Positions 46,449 through 54,556 of a stretch of DNA of 64,000 bases are shown piece after piece. A program made the position numbers and the translations under genes. Each line of letters begins with the position of its first letter. Within the stretch, counting starts at the first letter, position 1. The stretch spans positions 4,259,001 through 4,323,000 of the forward strand of contig NZ_CP118225.1 in assembly GCF_028768465.1 (NCBI RefSeq). The letters are read 5' to 3'. The notes below the pieces were generated by a model. It had not been told where the DNA came from. It searched no databases and worked only from the letters and a program-made list of their open reading frames with translations. This DNA is from Rhodopirellula sp. P2 (GTDB lineage: Bacteria; Planctomycetota; Planctomycetia; Pirellulales; Pirellulaceae).

Positions 46449-48518
46449 ATGAATGTGAGTCGATTGAATCGCGGTTGCCTGCGTGTTGGGGCTTGGGGTT
46501 TCGTTGCGTTGGCGACGGTCGCAGTGCATGCGCCATCGGTCGAGGCGGCGGGGACGAGCAAGTACGCGCACAGCGACAGTGACAAACGGTTCTTGCACCA
46601 CATCGATCTCTACGACCGGAACAATCGCAAGATCTCGCCGGAGTCGAAGGAGCCCTACTCGGTCGAGAAAACCTGTGGTCGCTGCCACGACTTCGAGACG
46701 ATCGCTCATGGTTGGCACTTCAATGCCTTCGCCAGCGAAGTGGAACGCCAGCAACAGAAACAAAACGCCCGTGGCGTCGCCGATGATGTGGCCGCTGACT
46801 CGGAGGGGGCTGCTGCTGCGGACGCGAGCGAGCCGGGGGATTCCACGGAGTCAACGACTGATCACGTGAGCTCGGATGGGCGTCCTGGTGAACCCTGGAT
46901 TTGGACGGACGCTCGGACGGGAACGCAGTTGCCGCTTTCCTATCGCGATTGGGCGGGCCGATTCAGTCCCAGTGAGATCGGAATTTCGACGCATGAAATG
47001 ACGCAGACGTTTGGCGCTCGGATTCCCGGTGGTGGCGTGGCCGCGGATGGGGATCCGAAAGCCAAGGCAACCGACGGGAAGGAAGCGGAGCCGACTCGTT
47101 GGCCGCTGACCGGATCGCTGGAGATTGACTGCATGGCCTGTCATGCCAAGTCCGGCGCGTATGACTTCGAGCGACGACGCGAAACGATCGAGGCCGAAAA
47201 CTTTGCTTGGGCACCCACCGCTGCCTTGCGGATCGGTGAGGTGACGGGATCGGTGTCCCGCATGAAAGCCGGCGTCGATCTGGAAGACGAGAAGGTGCAA
47301 GCCAAACTTCCCAAGGTCCAGTACGATGAGCGCCGATTTGGGATCGACGGGACGGTGTTCTTTGACTTGGTTCGCAAGCCAGAGAACAACTCGTGTTATC
47401 AATGCCACAGCCAGCGAACGGTTTCCGACGCTGGGATCGACGCTCGCTGGAATCATGATCAAGACGTTCACTTGCGGGCTGGGATGAGCTGTGTCGATTG
47501 CCACCGCAACGGCATCGACCACCAAACCGTTCGTGGATTCGAAGGGGAACAGCATCCTGCCGGCATCGCCGCGACCACGCTGAGTTGCCGCGGGTGTCAT
47601 TTGGGAGTGGCGGGTGAGCACGGCGAAGAGGGCGACCCACTGTCGCTGGCGGAGGTCGCGTTCCGGGCTGGCCGCCTGGGATCGCCGTTTCCCAAGCACG
47701 AGGGTTTGCCGCCGGTTCACTTTGAGAAGCTGAGCTGCACGGCGTGCCACAGTGGTCCGATCCCAGGCGAAACCGCGGCGGGGTTGATGACTTCGCTGGC
47801 TCACGGATTGGGCGAAAAAGGGCATCGCAGCGGTTCGGAGCTGCCATCGATTCAAGGGCCCGTGTTCGCCAAGGCCGTTGACACGGGATTGGTCACGCCG
47901 CACCGAGCGATGTGGCCTGCGTACTGGGGGAAGTTGGTCGATGGAAAGGTGACGCCGCTTCCGCCAGAGGAGGTTTACACCAACACGCGTCGGGCGCTTC
48001 GAGTTCGCAAGGACTTCATCGCGGAGTTGTCCGAGGAAGGCCGCGAAGTCTTTGACGAGAAAGTAGCGGAGGCATTGGCGGCGATCGAGAAAACGATGGA
48101 CGTCGAGCAAGCGGTGTACGTGTCGACCGGATTGGTTTTCGCTCGCGGCGACGAGGAGGGTTCGCTCACCGAGGTCACGGTGGAAAACTCAGACGCGGTG
48201 GAGATGGTTCAGTGGCCGATGGCTCACAACGTTCGACCGGCGGGTTGGGCATTGGGCGCGACCGGTTGCCTGGAGTGTCACTCGGACGATGGGTTGGTGT
48301 TCACATCCGCGGTGACACCCAAGGGGCCTGCTCCGGTGACGGCGGAGCCGATTCGCATGGCCAGCATTCAGGGATTGGATGAGGCGACGCGGTTGGAATG
48401 GAATCAATTGTTTGGCGGGCGATCGATGTTCAAGGTTCTGACGGCGGCTTCGCTGATCGTGTTGGTGCTGGCGATCTTGGGGAGCTGGATTCCGGTGATT
48501 CGCTCACGCACGGAATAG
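46449..48518 (+). CDS. Membrane-anchored seven-heme cytochrome c
   Basis: Seven CxxCH heme sites are visible in order: CGRCH, CMACH, CYQCH, CVDCH, CRGCH, CTACH and CLECH. A signal peptide (VGAWGFVALATVAVHAPSVEA) leads and a C-terminal helix (LIVLVLAILGSWIPVI) anchors the protein in the cytoplasmic membrane facing the periplasm. An acidic, low-complexity insert lies between hemes one and two. I start at the ATG at 46449, because the open frame upstream runs into tRNA-Arg. Multiheme cytochromes of this layout shuttle electrons between the quinone pool and periplasmic or outer reactions. The membrane protein coded next probably provides the quinone side. Confidence 0.8.
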   Translation: MNVSRLNRGCLRVGAWGFVALATVAVHAPSVEAAGTSKYAHSDSDKRFLHHIDLYDRNNRKISPESKEPYSVEKTCGRCHDFETIAHGWHFNAFASEVERQQQKQNARGVADDVAADSEGAAAADASEPGDSTESTTDHVSSDGRPGEPWIWTDARTGTQLPLSYRDWAGRFSPSEIGISTHEMTQTFGARIPGGGVAADGDPKAKATDGKEAEPTRWPLTGSLEIDCMACHAKSGAYDFERRRETIEAENFAWAPTAALRIGEVTGSVSRMKAGVDLEDEKVQAKLPKVQYDERRFGIDGTVFFDLVRKPENNSCYQCHSQRTVSDAGIDARWNHDQDVHLRAGMSCVDCHRNGIDHQTVRGFEGEQHPAGIAATTLSCRGCHLGVAGEHGEEGDPLSLAEVAFRAGRLGSPFPKHEGLPPVHFEKLSCTACHSGPIPGETAAGLMTSLAHGLGEKGHRSGSELPSIQGPVFAKAVDTGLVTPHRAMWPAYWGKLVDGKVTPLPPEEVYTNTRRALRVRKDFIAELSEEGREVFDEKVAEALAAIEKTMDVEQAVYVSTGLVFARGDEEGSLTEVTVENSDAVEMVQWPMAHNVRPAGWALGATGCLECHSDDGLVFTSAVTPKGPAPVTAEPIRMASIQGLDEATRLEWNQLFGGRSMFKVLTAASLIVLVLAILGSWIPVIRSRTE

Positions 48519-48568
48519 GTGCTGGGAGCGGGTGGTGGTTGTTGTTTTGATTTGATTTGATTTGAAAT

Positions 48569-49009
48569 TTGCTTGGTCGAAATCCGGAGTCGTTTGCTTT
48601 GTTGTCTCTCATTCGAAACGTGTCGCTGCTGGTGTTGGTGATTGCCACGGGAGCGTTGGTGGCGACCGCCTTGCCCACTTTTTGGGGCGAGCACTTGAGT
48701 GGCTCGATGTTGCGGTTCCACATGATGGCCAGCGGTGCGGTCGTGGTGTTGTTGCCTGTTTACGCAATCACGCGATTGTTGTTGCGACGACAACCAGAGT
48801 CCGAGTCCGCTTGGGAAATGGGAGCGTTTCGGACGCTGTTGATCTTCGGCGTGGCAACCATCGCGACGATGTTCGCTTGCATGTTGCCGATCGCCTCGAC
48901 CGATGTGATGCACGATTTGGTTGAACTGCATGGCTGGGCGGGGTTTGCGATGGCGGCCGCGATCGCGTTGGTCGTTTACACGACGTTCTGCCGTGGGAAG
49001 GCGGCGTAG
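48569..49009 (+). CDS. Four-helix membrane protein, possible cytochrome b-like partner
   Basis: The 146-residue product has four membrane helices (about residues 15-35, 46-70, 85-108 and 118-140). Histidines lie in or near helices (GEHLSGS, LRFHMMASG, HDLVELHGW) and could ligate heme b. It follows the multiheme cytochrome gene by 50 bases on the same strand, suggesting one operon and a membrane quinol-oxidising complex; this is inference from context. The start is uncertain: TTG at 48569 is used, and a TTG at 48602 is possible. A GATTT microsatellite lies just upstream (48548-48563). Confidence 0.65.
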   Translation: MLGRNPESFALLSLIRNVSLLVLVIATGALVATALPTFWGEHLSGSMLRFHMMASGAVVVLLPVYAITRLLLRRQPESESAWEMGAFRTLLIFGVATIATMFACMLPIASTDVMHDLVELHGWAGFAMAAAIALVVYTTFCRGKAA

Positions 49010-49052
49010 TCGAATTGGGCGATCTGGGGTGATGCGCGGGGGTTGCGCTCGG

Positions 49053-49566
49053 CCCTCCCCTCGCTTCGCTCGACCCTCCCAGGGGGAGGGTGAATGATAA
49101 GTGCCGTGATCGTTTGGACTTGCGGACCCCGTTTGCGCAGCGGTGGAGGCGGCAAGGGAGCGTGCAGTGAGATTTCCGGGGAAGGGTGAGGCGCGCCGCT
49201 TCGTGAGTTCGGGCGTTCACCTGAACGGCTTCAGGGCTTGAGGGACGAGCGCGAGCACGAAAGCTAGAAAACGCGATTCGGGGGCAGGTCGACGACGGCC
49301 CCTCCGGGGCGAGGTCGTGACGTTCGCCAGCGGTCTCGGGGCTTCCGCCCCGAGCTAACAAAGACGGCCCCGTCCGGGGCGAGTTTGTATGCCTGGCTCC
49401 GGAGGAGCCTGCGTGGGACGAGTTTGTATACGTGGCTCGGGAGGAGCCTGCATGGGGCGAGTTTGTATGCGTGGCTCCGGAGGAGCCCGTGTGGGGCGTT
49501 CGGGGTGGAGGCCCGATTGGAGATTCACCCTCCCTCTGGGAGGGTCGAGCGAAGCGAGGGGAGGGT
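49053..49566. repeat. Pair of about 43-bp inverted repeats enclosing low-complexity GC-rich DNA
   Basis: CCCTCCCCTCGCTTCGCTCG with ACCCTCCCAGGGGGAGGG at 49053-49094 reappears inverted at 49523-49566. Each copy also contains a small CCCTCCC/GGGAGGG hairpin. Between them lie a 39-bp minisatellite and GC hairpins (for example CTCGGGGCTTCCGCCCCGAG near 49338-49360). No gene is supported in 49010-49729. Confidence 0.7.
49381..49497. repeat. Minisatellite, three 39-bp units
   Basis: Units start GAGTTTGTAT at 49381, 49420 and 49459 and differ at a few positions each (GGCTCCGGAGGAGCC core, itself a palindrome). The period is 13 codons, so all frames stay open, which produces spurious repeated peptides. 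I do not regard it as coding. Confidence 0.8.
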
Positions 49567-49729
49567 TGTGCGTTGGATTCCATGCTCAGCCTTCCCGGGC
49601 CGGCCCGTTCGGATAAAGGAGCAAGGCGAGTGCCGATCGGTGGGAGCCGCGAGGCACCGGGCGAAGGCACTGAATCAAGATCACGGGTCGAACACGCCTG
49701 AGCAGGTTGGCTGAGCCTTGCGGCACATC

Positions 49730-51064
49730 TCAGCGAGGTTTTGAGATCCAGACCGCGGAGGTTTGTCCCTGCGGCGTGATGTTGAGGTTGATGAAGCTGG
49801 TCCCGGCGGGTTGGTCGTTGGACGTGACCGCTGCGATCAGGCAGTTGGGGTCCAGTTCGTTCAGGTTGCGGATTGGGAACAGTTCGCTGCCCAGGCTTTG
49901 CAGGCTGGCGATCATTTCGACCATCCCGCTGCCGGCACCGATGTTGCCGAGATGGCCTTTGGCGGTGGTGACCGGCGGTTGGTCGCCGGGGAACCCGAAC
50001 ACGTCGGCGATCGCACCTGCTTCGCAAGCATCGGTGTTCACGTCGGAGAGTCCGTGAGCGTGGATGTGTCCGACGTCGACTTTGCCTTCGGCGGGGGCGA
50101 AACCGTTTTGGCGGCCGGCTTGCAGGACTCCGCGAAGCACGTTGGCAAATCCCTTTCGCATCGGTTGGTCGCCCGCGGCGGGACCCACGGCGCTGGAGCT
50201 GCAAGCGATGACTTCGCCGTAGATGGTCGCACCGCGTTTTTCAGCGTGCTCCAACGATTCACACAGGAATGCGCCGGCACCTTCGCCAACGACGCTGCCG
50301 TCACGGCTGGTGTCAAACGGACGTGACATGCGGCTGGGGTCTTCTGTGTCCGCGGCCAATTTTTCTTGCATGGACGCGTGCAGCGTTCGCAGTGTGTGAA
50401 CGCGAGATCCGGTGGCGCCCACGACCAAGGCGTCGGCGTGGCCACGTGAGATGGTGGAGACGGCTTCGGACAACGCCGCACCGGCGGACGCTTCGCGAAG
50501 GGTAATCGAGTTGTTGGGGCCGCGAAGGTCGTTGTAGATCGCGATGTGCGAAGCGGGCATGTTGGGCAGGTACTTCAGCAACCACAGCGGGTTGACTTTG
50601 GGCAGACCCAGGTCGCCCCACTTGGTGAAGTCGAATTCGCCATCGGTCGTGCAGGCCGCGATTCCTTCGGCGTATTCTTCCGGCAAGGACATGATGTAGT
50701 CGCAGCCGTAGACGACACCCGTGCGATCGCGATCAAAGTCGTCGGGGTTGTGGCCGCCGTGATGCAGTGCCAGTTGGGCTGCCGCGACGCCCATTTCGAT
50801 TTCGCGGCACATGACCTTGCTGCCTTTGCGAATCGTTCGTTGGAGCGTTTTTTCCAGCGGCCCGTAGTCGCTGATGTGGCCGGTGAAGGCGCTGGCTTCG
50901 GCACCGTTGCTGATGGGCAAGGCGTCGGTTGGGATTTGGGTGAACGGAGCAATGCCGCTCTGGCCTTCCCGCAAGCCGTTGAGGAGGTCTTCGGGAGTGT
51001 TACCGAGCGGGCTGATCACGCCGATGCCGGTGATCACGACGCGTTGGGCGGAGGTAGCTGGCAT
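49730..51064 (-). CDS. Beta-ketoacyl synthase homologue lacking the active-site cysteine
   Basis: The 444-residue protein is a thiolase-fold KAS II/FabF relative: RVVITGIGVISPLG opens it, GHIHAHGLSDVNTDACE holds the first catalytic His (337), and KGHLGNIGAGSGMVE the second (371). At the acyl-Cys position, however, an ungapped alignment by eye with FabF (GPSISIATACTSG) gives GPNNSITLREASAG, with Glu191 in place of Cys. It cannot carry an acyl chain there. Similar replacements (Gln in chain length factors and loading KSQ domains) leave decarboxylase or scaffold activity. No acyl carrier protein or second synthase is adjacent. It may be a decarboxylating or partner subunit of a lipid or polyketide synthase coded elsewhere. 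Confidence 0.8.
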   Translation of the reverse strand: MPATSAQRVVITGIGVISPLGNTPEDLLNGLREGQSGIAPFTQIPTDALPISNGAEASAFTGHISDYGPLEKTLQRTIRKGSKVMCREIEMGVAAAQLALHHGGHNPDDFDRDRTGVVYGCDYIMSLPEEYAEGIAACTTDGEFDFTKWGDLGLPKVNPLWLLKYLPNMPASHIAIYNDLRGPNNSITLREASAGAALSEAVSTISRGHADALVVGATGSRVHTLRTLHASMQEKLAADTEDPSRMSRPFDTSRDGSVVGEGAGAFLCESLEHAEKRGATIYGEVIACSSSAVGPAAGDQPMRKGFANVLRGVLQAGRQNGFAPAEGKVDVGHIHAHGLSDVNTDACEAGAIADVFGFPGDQPPVTTAKGHLGNIGAGSGMVEMIASLQSLGSELFPIRNLNELDPNCLIAAVTSNDQPAGTSFINLNITPQGQTSAVWISKPR

Positions 51065-51166
51065 GGACGATGGCTAACTGGATTGGTTCGTATCCAGTCA
51101 CGTCAGACCGGATGGAAACGAAGCAGGAAAGGTGGACTTGGAGGGTCGGCGAAGATAGCAAATCCG

Positions 51167-51183
51167 CTCCCGAAGCGGGAGCC
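51167..51183. terminator. GC hairpin downstream of exported-protein gene
   Basis: GCTCCCGAAGCGGGAGC is a perfect 7-bp stem with a 3-base loop in the gap between two minus-strand genes; no T-run follows in either direction. It is a possible terminator of the gene at 51310-52653. Confidence 0.4.
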
Positions 51184-51309
51184 GGACTGTGACCGGGAAC
51201 GTCAGAGCCCACTGCGGACCCACAAAAGGCGGGTGAGAGTGGGCTGATGATGTGGGCGTTTCCCCGGCCGAGGGGTGTCGAGATCGATGGGGACGTGATC
51301 CACAGCGAA

Positions 51310-52653
51310 TCAATAGCGGCCGCGATTGGGGGCTGAAACGCGAGATCCGATTTGTGGGACCAGGGGGGTGGTGGTCAGGTTGTCGGAGGCACGCCCGCGA
51401 AATTCAACGAACATCAGGGCATCGGCGCGGCCGGCGGTGGTGCCTGTGATCGAGCTGAGGTTGAACAGTGGCACGCTGGATTGCGGACGCTCGGGGCTGG
51501 CCACCACGCCGCAGGACAGCAACAGGACCATGTCCGACGGCCAACGGAAGCGTTCGTGCAAACGCCAGCTGACCAGTTGAGGGACTTCGATTTTCGTCCG
51601 GTGGACTTGGTTGTTGGGAAGCGGCAGGTCGAGTTCAACCGGCACGAACTTGTCGACTTGATCGATGTTGGCGTTGATCACGCAGTCCAGCGTGCGTCCG
51701 TCGACGCTGAGCAGCGGGCTGACTTCGATTTGAAATCCTTCTTGGATCTCGCCCGTTTCAGGTTCGTACGGTGGCCAGTTGGCTGGCGATGGTTTGACGT
51801 TCAGGACGTAGTTGCGTCCCCGGGTGCTGGCCAGTTTTTCGGTTTGACCGTTGTTGGTGATCAGGTCCACGGCTTGGACTTCGCGGACATCCGTTCGAGA
51901 GCGAAGCATGTTCATGACCAAGGCAGCGTTTTCCTTCGTCAGCAACCAGGCTTGCAGGCCGGGGGATTGCACATTGACGTGCTGCATCAGCATGTGAGCG
52001 TTGCTGCGCCAGTTGGGGTTGCCAACCGTCATCAGTCGCAGGTTCATGACTTGCGGTTCTTTGTCGCCAGCGACGAAACGCTCGACGATCCCACCGATGA
52101 CTTGGTGCATCTCATTGGTGTGGTAGACGTTCAGTTGGTCTCGGTCGGCACTCATGAAACCAAACGGTTCGGTGTGCCAAACGTCGGTCCCGGTTTCGCG
52201 AACGATCCAGTCAACGACGGCTTGGTGAGGCCGATCGTGTTTGGTCAGGTAGCCGGTGTAGGGGCTGAGGTCGTAAACCCGGTGTTCTTGGCCGGCTTCG
52301 CGAGGCAGTTGGCCGCCTTGGGAAAGCTGTCCACCGGAAGCACCCGCCGGCAACGCATTGCGATTGGCGGTTGTTGGGGGCGGGGTTTGCAAGCTAGGAG
52401 GTGTGTTGGCTGCGGTCGGCCCAGCGGCTCGCGGCGTGAAGCCTTGCGGAGCAGCCTGTGCTTCGGAGGTCGAAGGTCCTCGAGCCACTGAATTAGACGG
52501 GAGAGCGAAACCACCTTGAGCGTGAGCGTGGTCGCTGAGCGCGGCGGAGCCGACGGCGAACAGGCAGGCTGAGGCGAGTCCGCGAACAATTCGCGAGCGA
52601 ACGTAGAAAGGGAGAATTCCCGGGAGGGTTGCTTGAGCCATGGCGGGTCGCAA
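51310..52653 (-). CDS. Exported hypothetical protein with possible secretin-like C-terminal part
   Basis: The 447-residue product has a signal peptide (GLASACLFAVGSAALSDHAHA), then a low-complexity Pro/Gln/Ala/Thr linker to about residue 125. The conserved part begins YDLSPYTGYLTKHDRPHQAVVDWIV and includes LQAWLLTKENAALVMNMLRS. A late beta-rich stretch (GFQIEVSPLLSVDGRTLDCVINANIDQVDKF) resembles secretin strands only loosely. I do not assign it to a known family. It should be periplasmic or outer-membrane associated. It is the gene upstream of the ketosynthase homologue but is separated by 245 bases and a hairpin. Confidence 0.6.
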   Translation of the reverse strand: MRPAMAQATLPGILPFYVRSRIVRGLASACLFAVGSAALSDHAHAQGGFALPSNSVARGPSTSEAQAAPQGFTPRAAGPTAANTPPSLQTPPPTTANRNALPAGASGGQLSQGGQLPREAGQEHRVYDLSPYTGYLTKHDRPHQAVVDWIVRETGTDVWHTEPFGFMSADRDQLNVYHTNEMHQVIGGIVERFVAGDKEPQVMNLRLMTVGNPNWRSNAHMLMQHVNVQSPGLQAWLLTKENAALVMNMLRSRTDVREVQAVDLITNNGQTEKLASTRGRNYVLNVKPSPANWPPYEPETGEIQEGFQIEVSPLLSVDGRTLDCVINANIDQVDKFVPVELDLPLPNNQVHRTKIEVPQLVSWRLHERFRWPSDMVLLLSCGVVASPERPQSSVPLFNLSSITGTTAGRADALMFVEFRGRASDNLTTTPLVPQIGSRVSAPNRGRY

Positions 52654-52785
52654 TTGAAAAGACGGGCATTGTTCGTGTGCGGCCCATGGGACCGCTTGCG
52701 AACATGCCTATACTGCATCGGCGAGGTCGGCAACAAGTCCGAAAGAATTGCGTGCGGGGCAGGAAAAGACGTGCGGCAGATGGAT

Positions 52786-53127
52786 TCAGCCCTCGAACAC
52801 CGCCTCTTTGATGTTCCGCACAAGGGCTTGCCGAGTCAGCGAAATCGCTCGAATGGAGTCCACTTGGACGCCCAGTTGTTGCCCGAGCTTGATCGCCAAG
52901 TCGACGTCGCGAACCCCGTGGTATTGGTTGACGACGCGACGCCCGGATTCGGGACCGGGGACGGAGATCGTTTGATCGCGAAAGCGGTAGCTGGTTTCAA
53001 AGGCATCGGCCAGCTCGTCGATCCACGCTTGGGGGACCCGTCGGAGTTGGCAGTGCGCGACGCTCCAAAGATCGTCGCCGTTGCATTCGTCCAACAACGC
53101 CAGGGCCCGGTCGTAGGAGACCATCAT
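52786..53127 (-). CDS. Small hypothetical protein co-transcribed with pterin dehydratase
   Basis: The 113-residue soluble protein has no domain I recognise. It is mainly helical (YDRALALLDECNGDDLWSVAHC at the start) with a conserved-looking GPESGRRVVNQYHGVRDVDLA centre. Its ATG overlaps the TGA of the phhB gene (ATGATG context), so the two are translationally coupled. Coupling suggests a linked function, but nothing more can be said from sequence. The start at 53127 or the following ATG is equally possible. Confidence 0.65.
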   Translation of the reverse strand: MMVSYDRALALLDECNGDDLWSVAHCQLRRVPQAWIDELADAFETSYRFRDQTISVPGPESGRRVVNQYHGVRDVDLAIKLGQQLGVQVDSIRAISLTRQALVRNIKEAVFEG

Positions 53128-53477
53128 GAGAGGATCTGGTCGATGCGAGCTGCCATGACGAAGTCGTTTTCGCTGAGCCCACCGATGGCGTGTGTGGTCA
53201 GGGCCACACGCAGGTGGCGATACCTGGTCAAGTGCAGGTCCGGGTGGTGTTGTTCGGATTCGGCCAGTTCCGCGATGGCGTTGAGATGTCGCACGGCGGT
53301 CCGAAAGTCACCGGTGTTAAGTTGGCGGGTGATTTGCAGACCGTCCTCTTCGAGCGACCAGTCAGGCAGGTCGGTCAGGTATCGCCGAGCGGCTTCAGCG
53401 GGAACGCGATCGATCCCGCCCTCGCAGGGAACGCAGTGACGATCTTTCCAGTCGGGGGCGGAGGTGGATTCTTTCAT
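53124..53477 (-). CDS. phhB: 4a-hydroxytetrahydrobiopterin dehydratase (pterin-4a-carbinolamine dehydratase)
   Basis: The 117-residue protein matches the PCD/DCoH family: CVPCEGGIDRVPAEAARRYL, then WSLEEDGLQITRQL and the catalytic-site motif EQHHPDLHLTRYRHLRVALTTHAIGGLSENDF. The His-His-Pro-Asp core is complete. It regenerates tetrahydropterin for aromatic amino acid hydroxylases, or may serve molybdopterin-related pterins where no hydroxylase exists. I choose the ATG at 53477, which yields the family-length protein; the open frame extends far upstream, into the sense strand of the sigma factor gene. It overlaps the next gene by four bases. Confidence 0.88.
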   Translation of the reverse strand: MKESTSAPDWKDRHCVPCEGGIDRVPAEAARRYLTDLPDWSLEEDGLQITRQLNTGDFRTAVRHLNAIAELAESEQHHPDLHLTRYRHLRVALTTHAIGGLSENDFVMAARIDQILS

Positions 53478-53567
53478 GGGGCTGATTTTACATTTCAAGG
53501 AATGTGTTTCGTAGGTGCAAAAGTTGGGTTGATCGACGCATTTACGAATTGCCGTTAACCTGTGGTC

Positions 53568-54257
53568 ATGAATGCACCTGCTGATTCTCCGTCCGCCGAC
53601 AACGATCCCGACCGCGAAGAGGAAATTCGCCTGATCGGTTCGATTCGGGAGGGAGACCAGCAGGCCTGGCAACAATTGATTGATCGGTATGAAGGACGGC
53701 TGTTGGCGTTTGCGCGCCGGCGTCTGGGGGATCAGGCGGCCAGCGAAGATGTGGTTCAAGAGACGTTTGTTGGGTTTTTGGTTTCCCTGCCCAACTACGA
53801 TTCGCGGCGAAAGCTGGAGAGCTATCTGTTCTCGATCTGCAGTTACAAGTTGACGGATCACTTGCGGCAGAGCGGTCGCCGCCCAGAGTTGCCGTTGTTG
53901 GGCCGAGGCAGTTCGTCGGGTTCGGGCAGCGGTGACAACGTGGAAGCCAGCGGAGTTCGATTGCCGAGTTCGATTTGTCGAAGCGCGGAGCGTCGCGAAC
54001 TGGAACAGCACCTGGTGACCGAAGTGGTCCAGGAACAAATTGCGAATTGGCAATCGCGTGGGAACTTCGAAAAGCTCAAAGCGATTGAGCTGTTGTTTGT
54101 GCTGGGACGAGGCAATCGCGAAGTGGCCGAGCAACTGCATTTGACGCAGCAACAGGTGGCGAATTTGAAAAGCGATTTTCTGACTCGGATCGCGGCCGTC
54201 ATCAAGCGAAAAGATTTGGACCTGGATGTGTTTCCAGAGCTCCGCGAAAACGCTTGA
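53568..54257 (+). CDS. ECF-type RNA polymerase sigma factor
   Basis: The 229-residue protein has sigma-70 region 2 (QAWQQLIDRYEGRLLAFARRRLGDQAASEDVVQETFVGFL, positions about 28-70) and a region 4-like segment near the C-terminus (LGRGNREVAEQLHLTQQQVANLKSDF). The two are joined by a Ser/Gly-rich linker (GRGSSSGSGSGD). It should direct polymerase to a small regulon. No anti-sigma factor is adjacent. Region 4 is atypical, with the helix-turn-helix read as REVAEQLHLTQQQVANLKSD, as in some planctomycete groups. The ATG at 53568 is used; a GTG lies two codons upstream. The gene is divergent from phhB with 90 bases between. Confidence 0.85.
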   Translation: MNAPADSPSADNDPDREEEIRLIGSIREGDQQAWQQLIDRYEGRLLAFARRRLGDQAASEDVVQETFVGFLVSLPNYDSRRKLESYLFSICSYKLTDHLRQSGRRPELPLLGRGSSSGSGSGDNVEASGVRLPSSICRSAERRELEQHLVTEVVQEQIANWQSRGNFEKLKAIELLFVLGRGNREVAEQLHLTQQQVANLKSDFLTRIAAVIKRKDLDLDVFPELRENA

Positions 54258-54287
54258 GAGTCGGTACGGATCGGCAACCGATTCGTC

Positions 54288-54484
54288 TCAGCAGGCACGC
54301 AGGAATGATTGGGCACAACCATGTGAGCCGTTTGGGCGTTAGCCTGGCCTGCGCGTGAAAACCGTGGCTAACGCCAACGGCTCACATACCCGATGACACC
54401 TGCGTACCTGCGTTAGCCTGGCCTGCGCGTGAAAACCGTGGCTAACGCCAAGCGGCTCCCATCCCCGATGACACCTGCTTAGCA
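54288..54484. repeat. Dispersed palindromic element, family 1, copy F, with internal 74-bp duplication
   Basis: The copy resembles copy E, but its right half (GCGTTAGCCTGGCCTGCGCG to CCGATGACACCTGC) is present twice, starting at 54336 and 54410. The outer ends GCAGGCACGCAGGAATGA and CACCTGCTTAGC remain recognisable. The duplication gives a direct 74-bp period. Confidence 0.75.
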
Positions 54485-54556
54485 GCCAATCGGCACATCG
54501 ATTGCTCATGAAGGGAAAGCACGCATTCGTGTTCCTTTCAATCAAGTGGTGGAGTT

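Noticed and set aside
49381..49497. Repeat protein with a 13-residue period
   Set aside because: All frames stay open because the unit is 39 bp; there is no start context or flanking coding sequence.
51310..52653. Calling this gene a type II secretion secretin
   Set aside because: Only a loose strand pattern is shared; no secretin signature, N-domains or pilotin motif could be seen.
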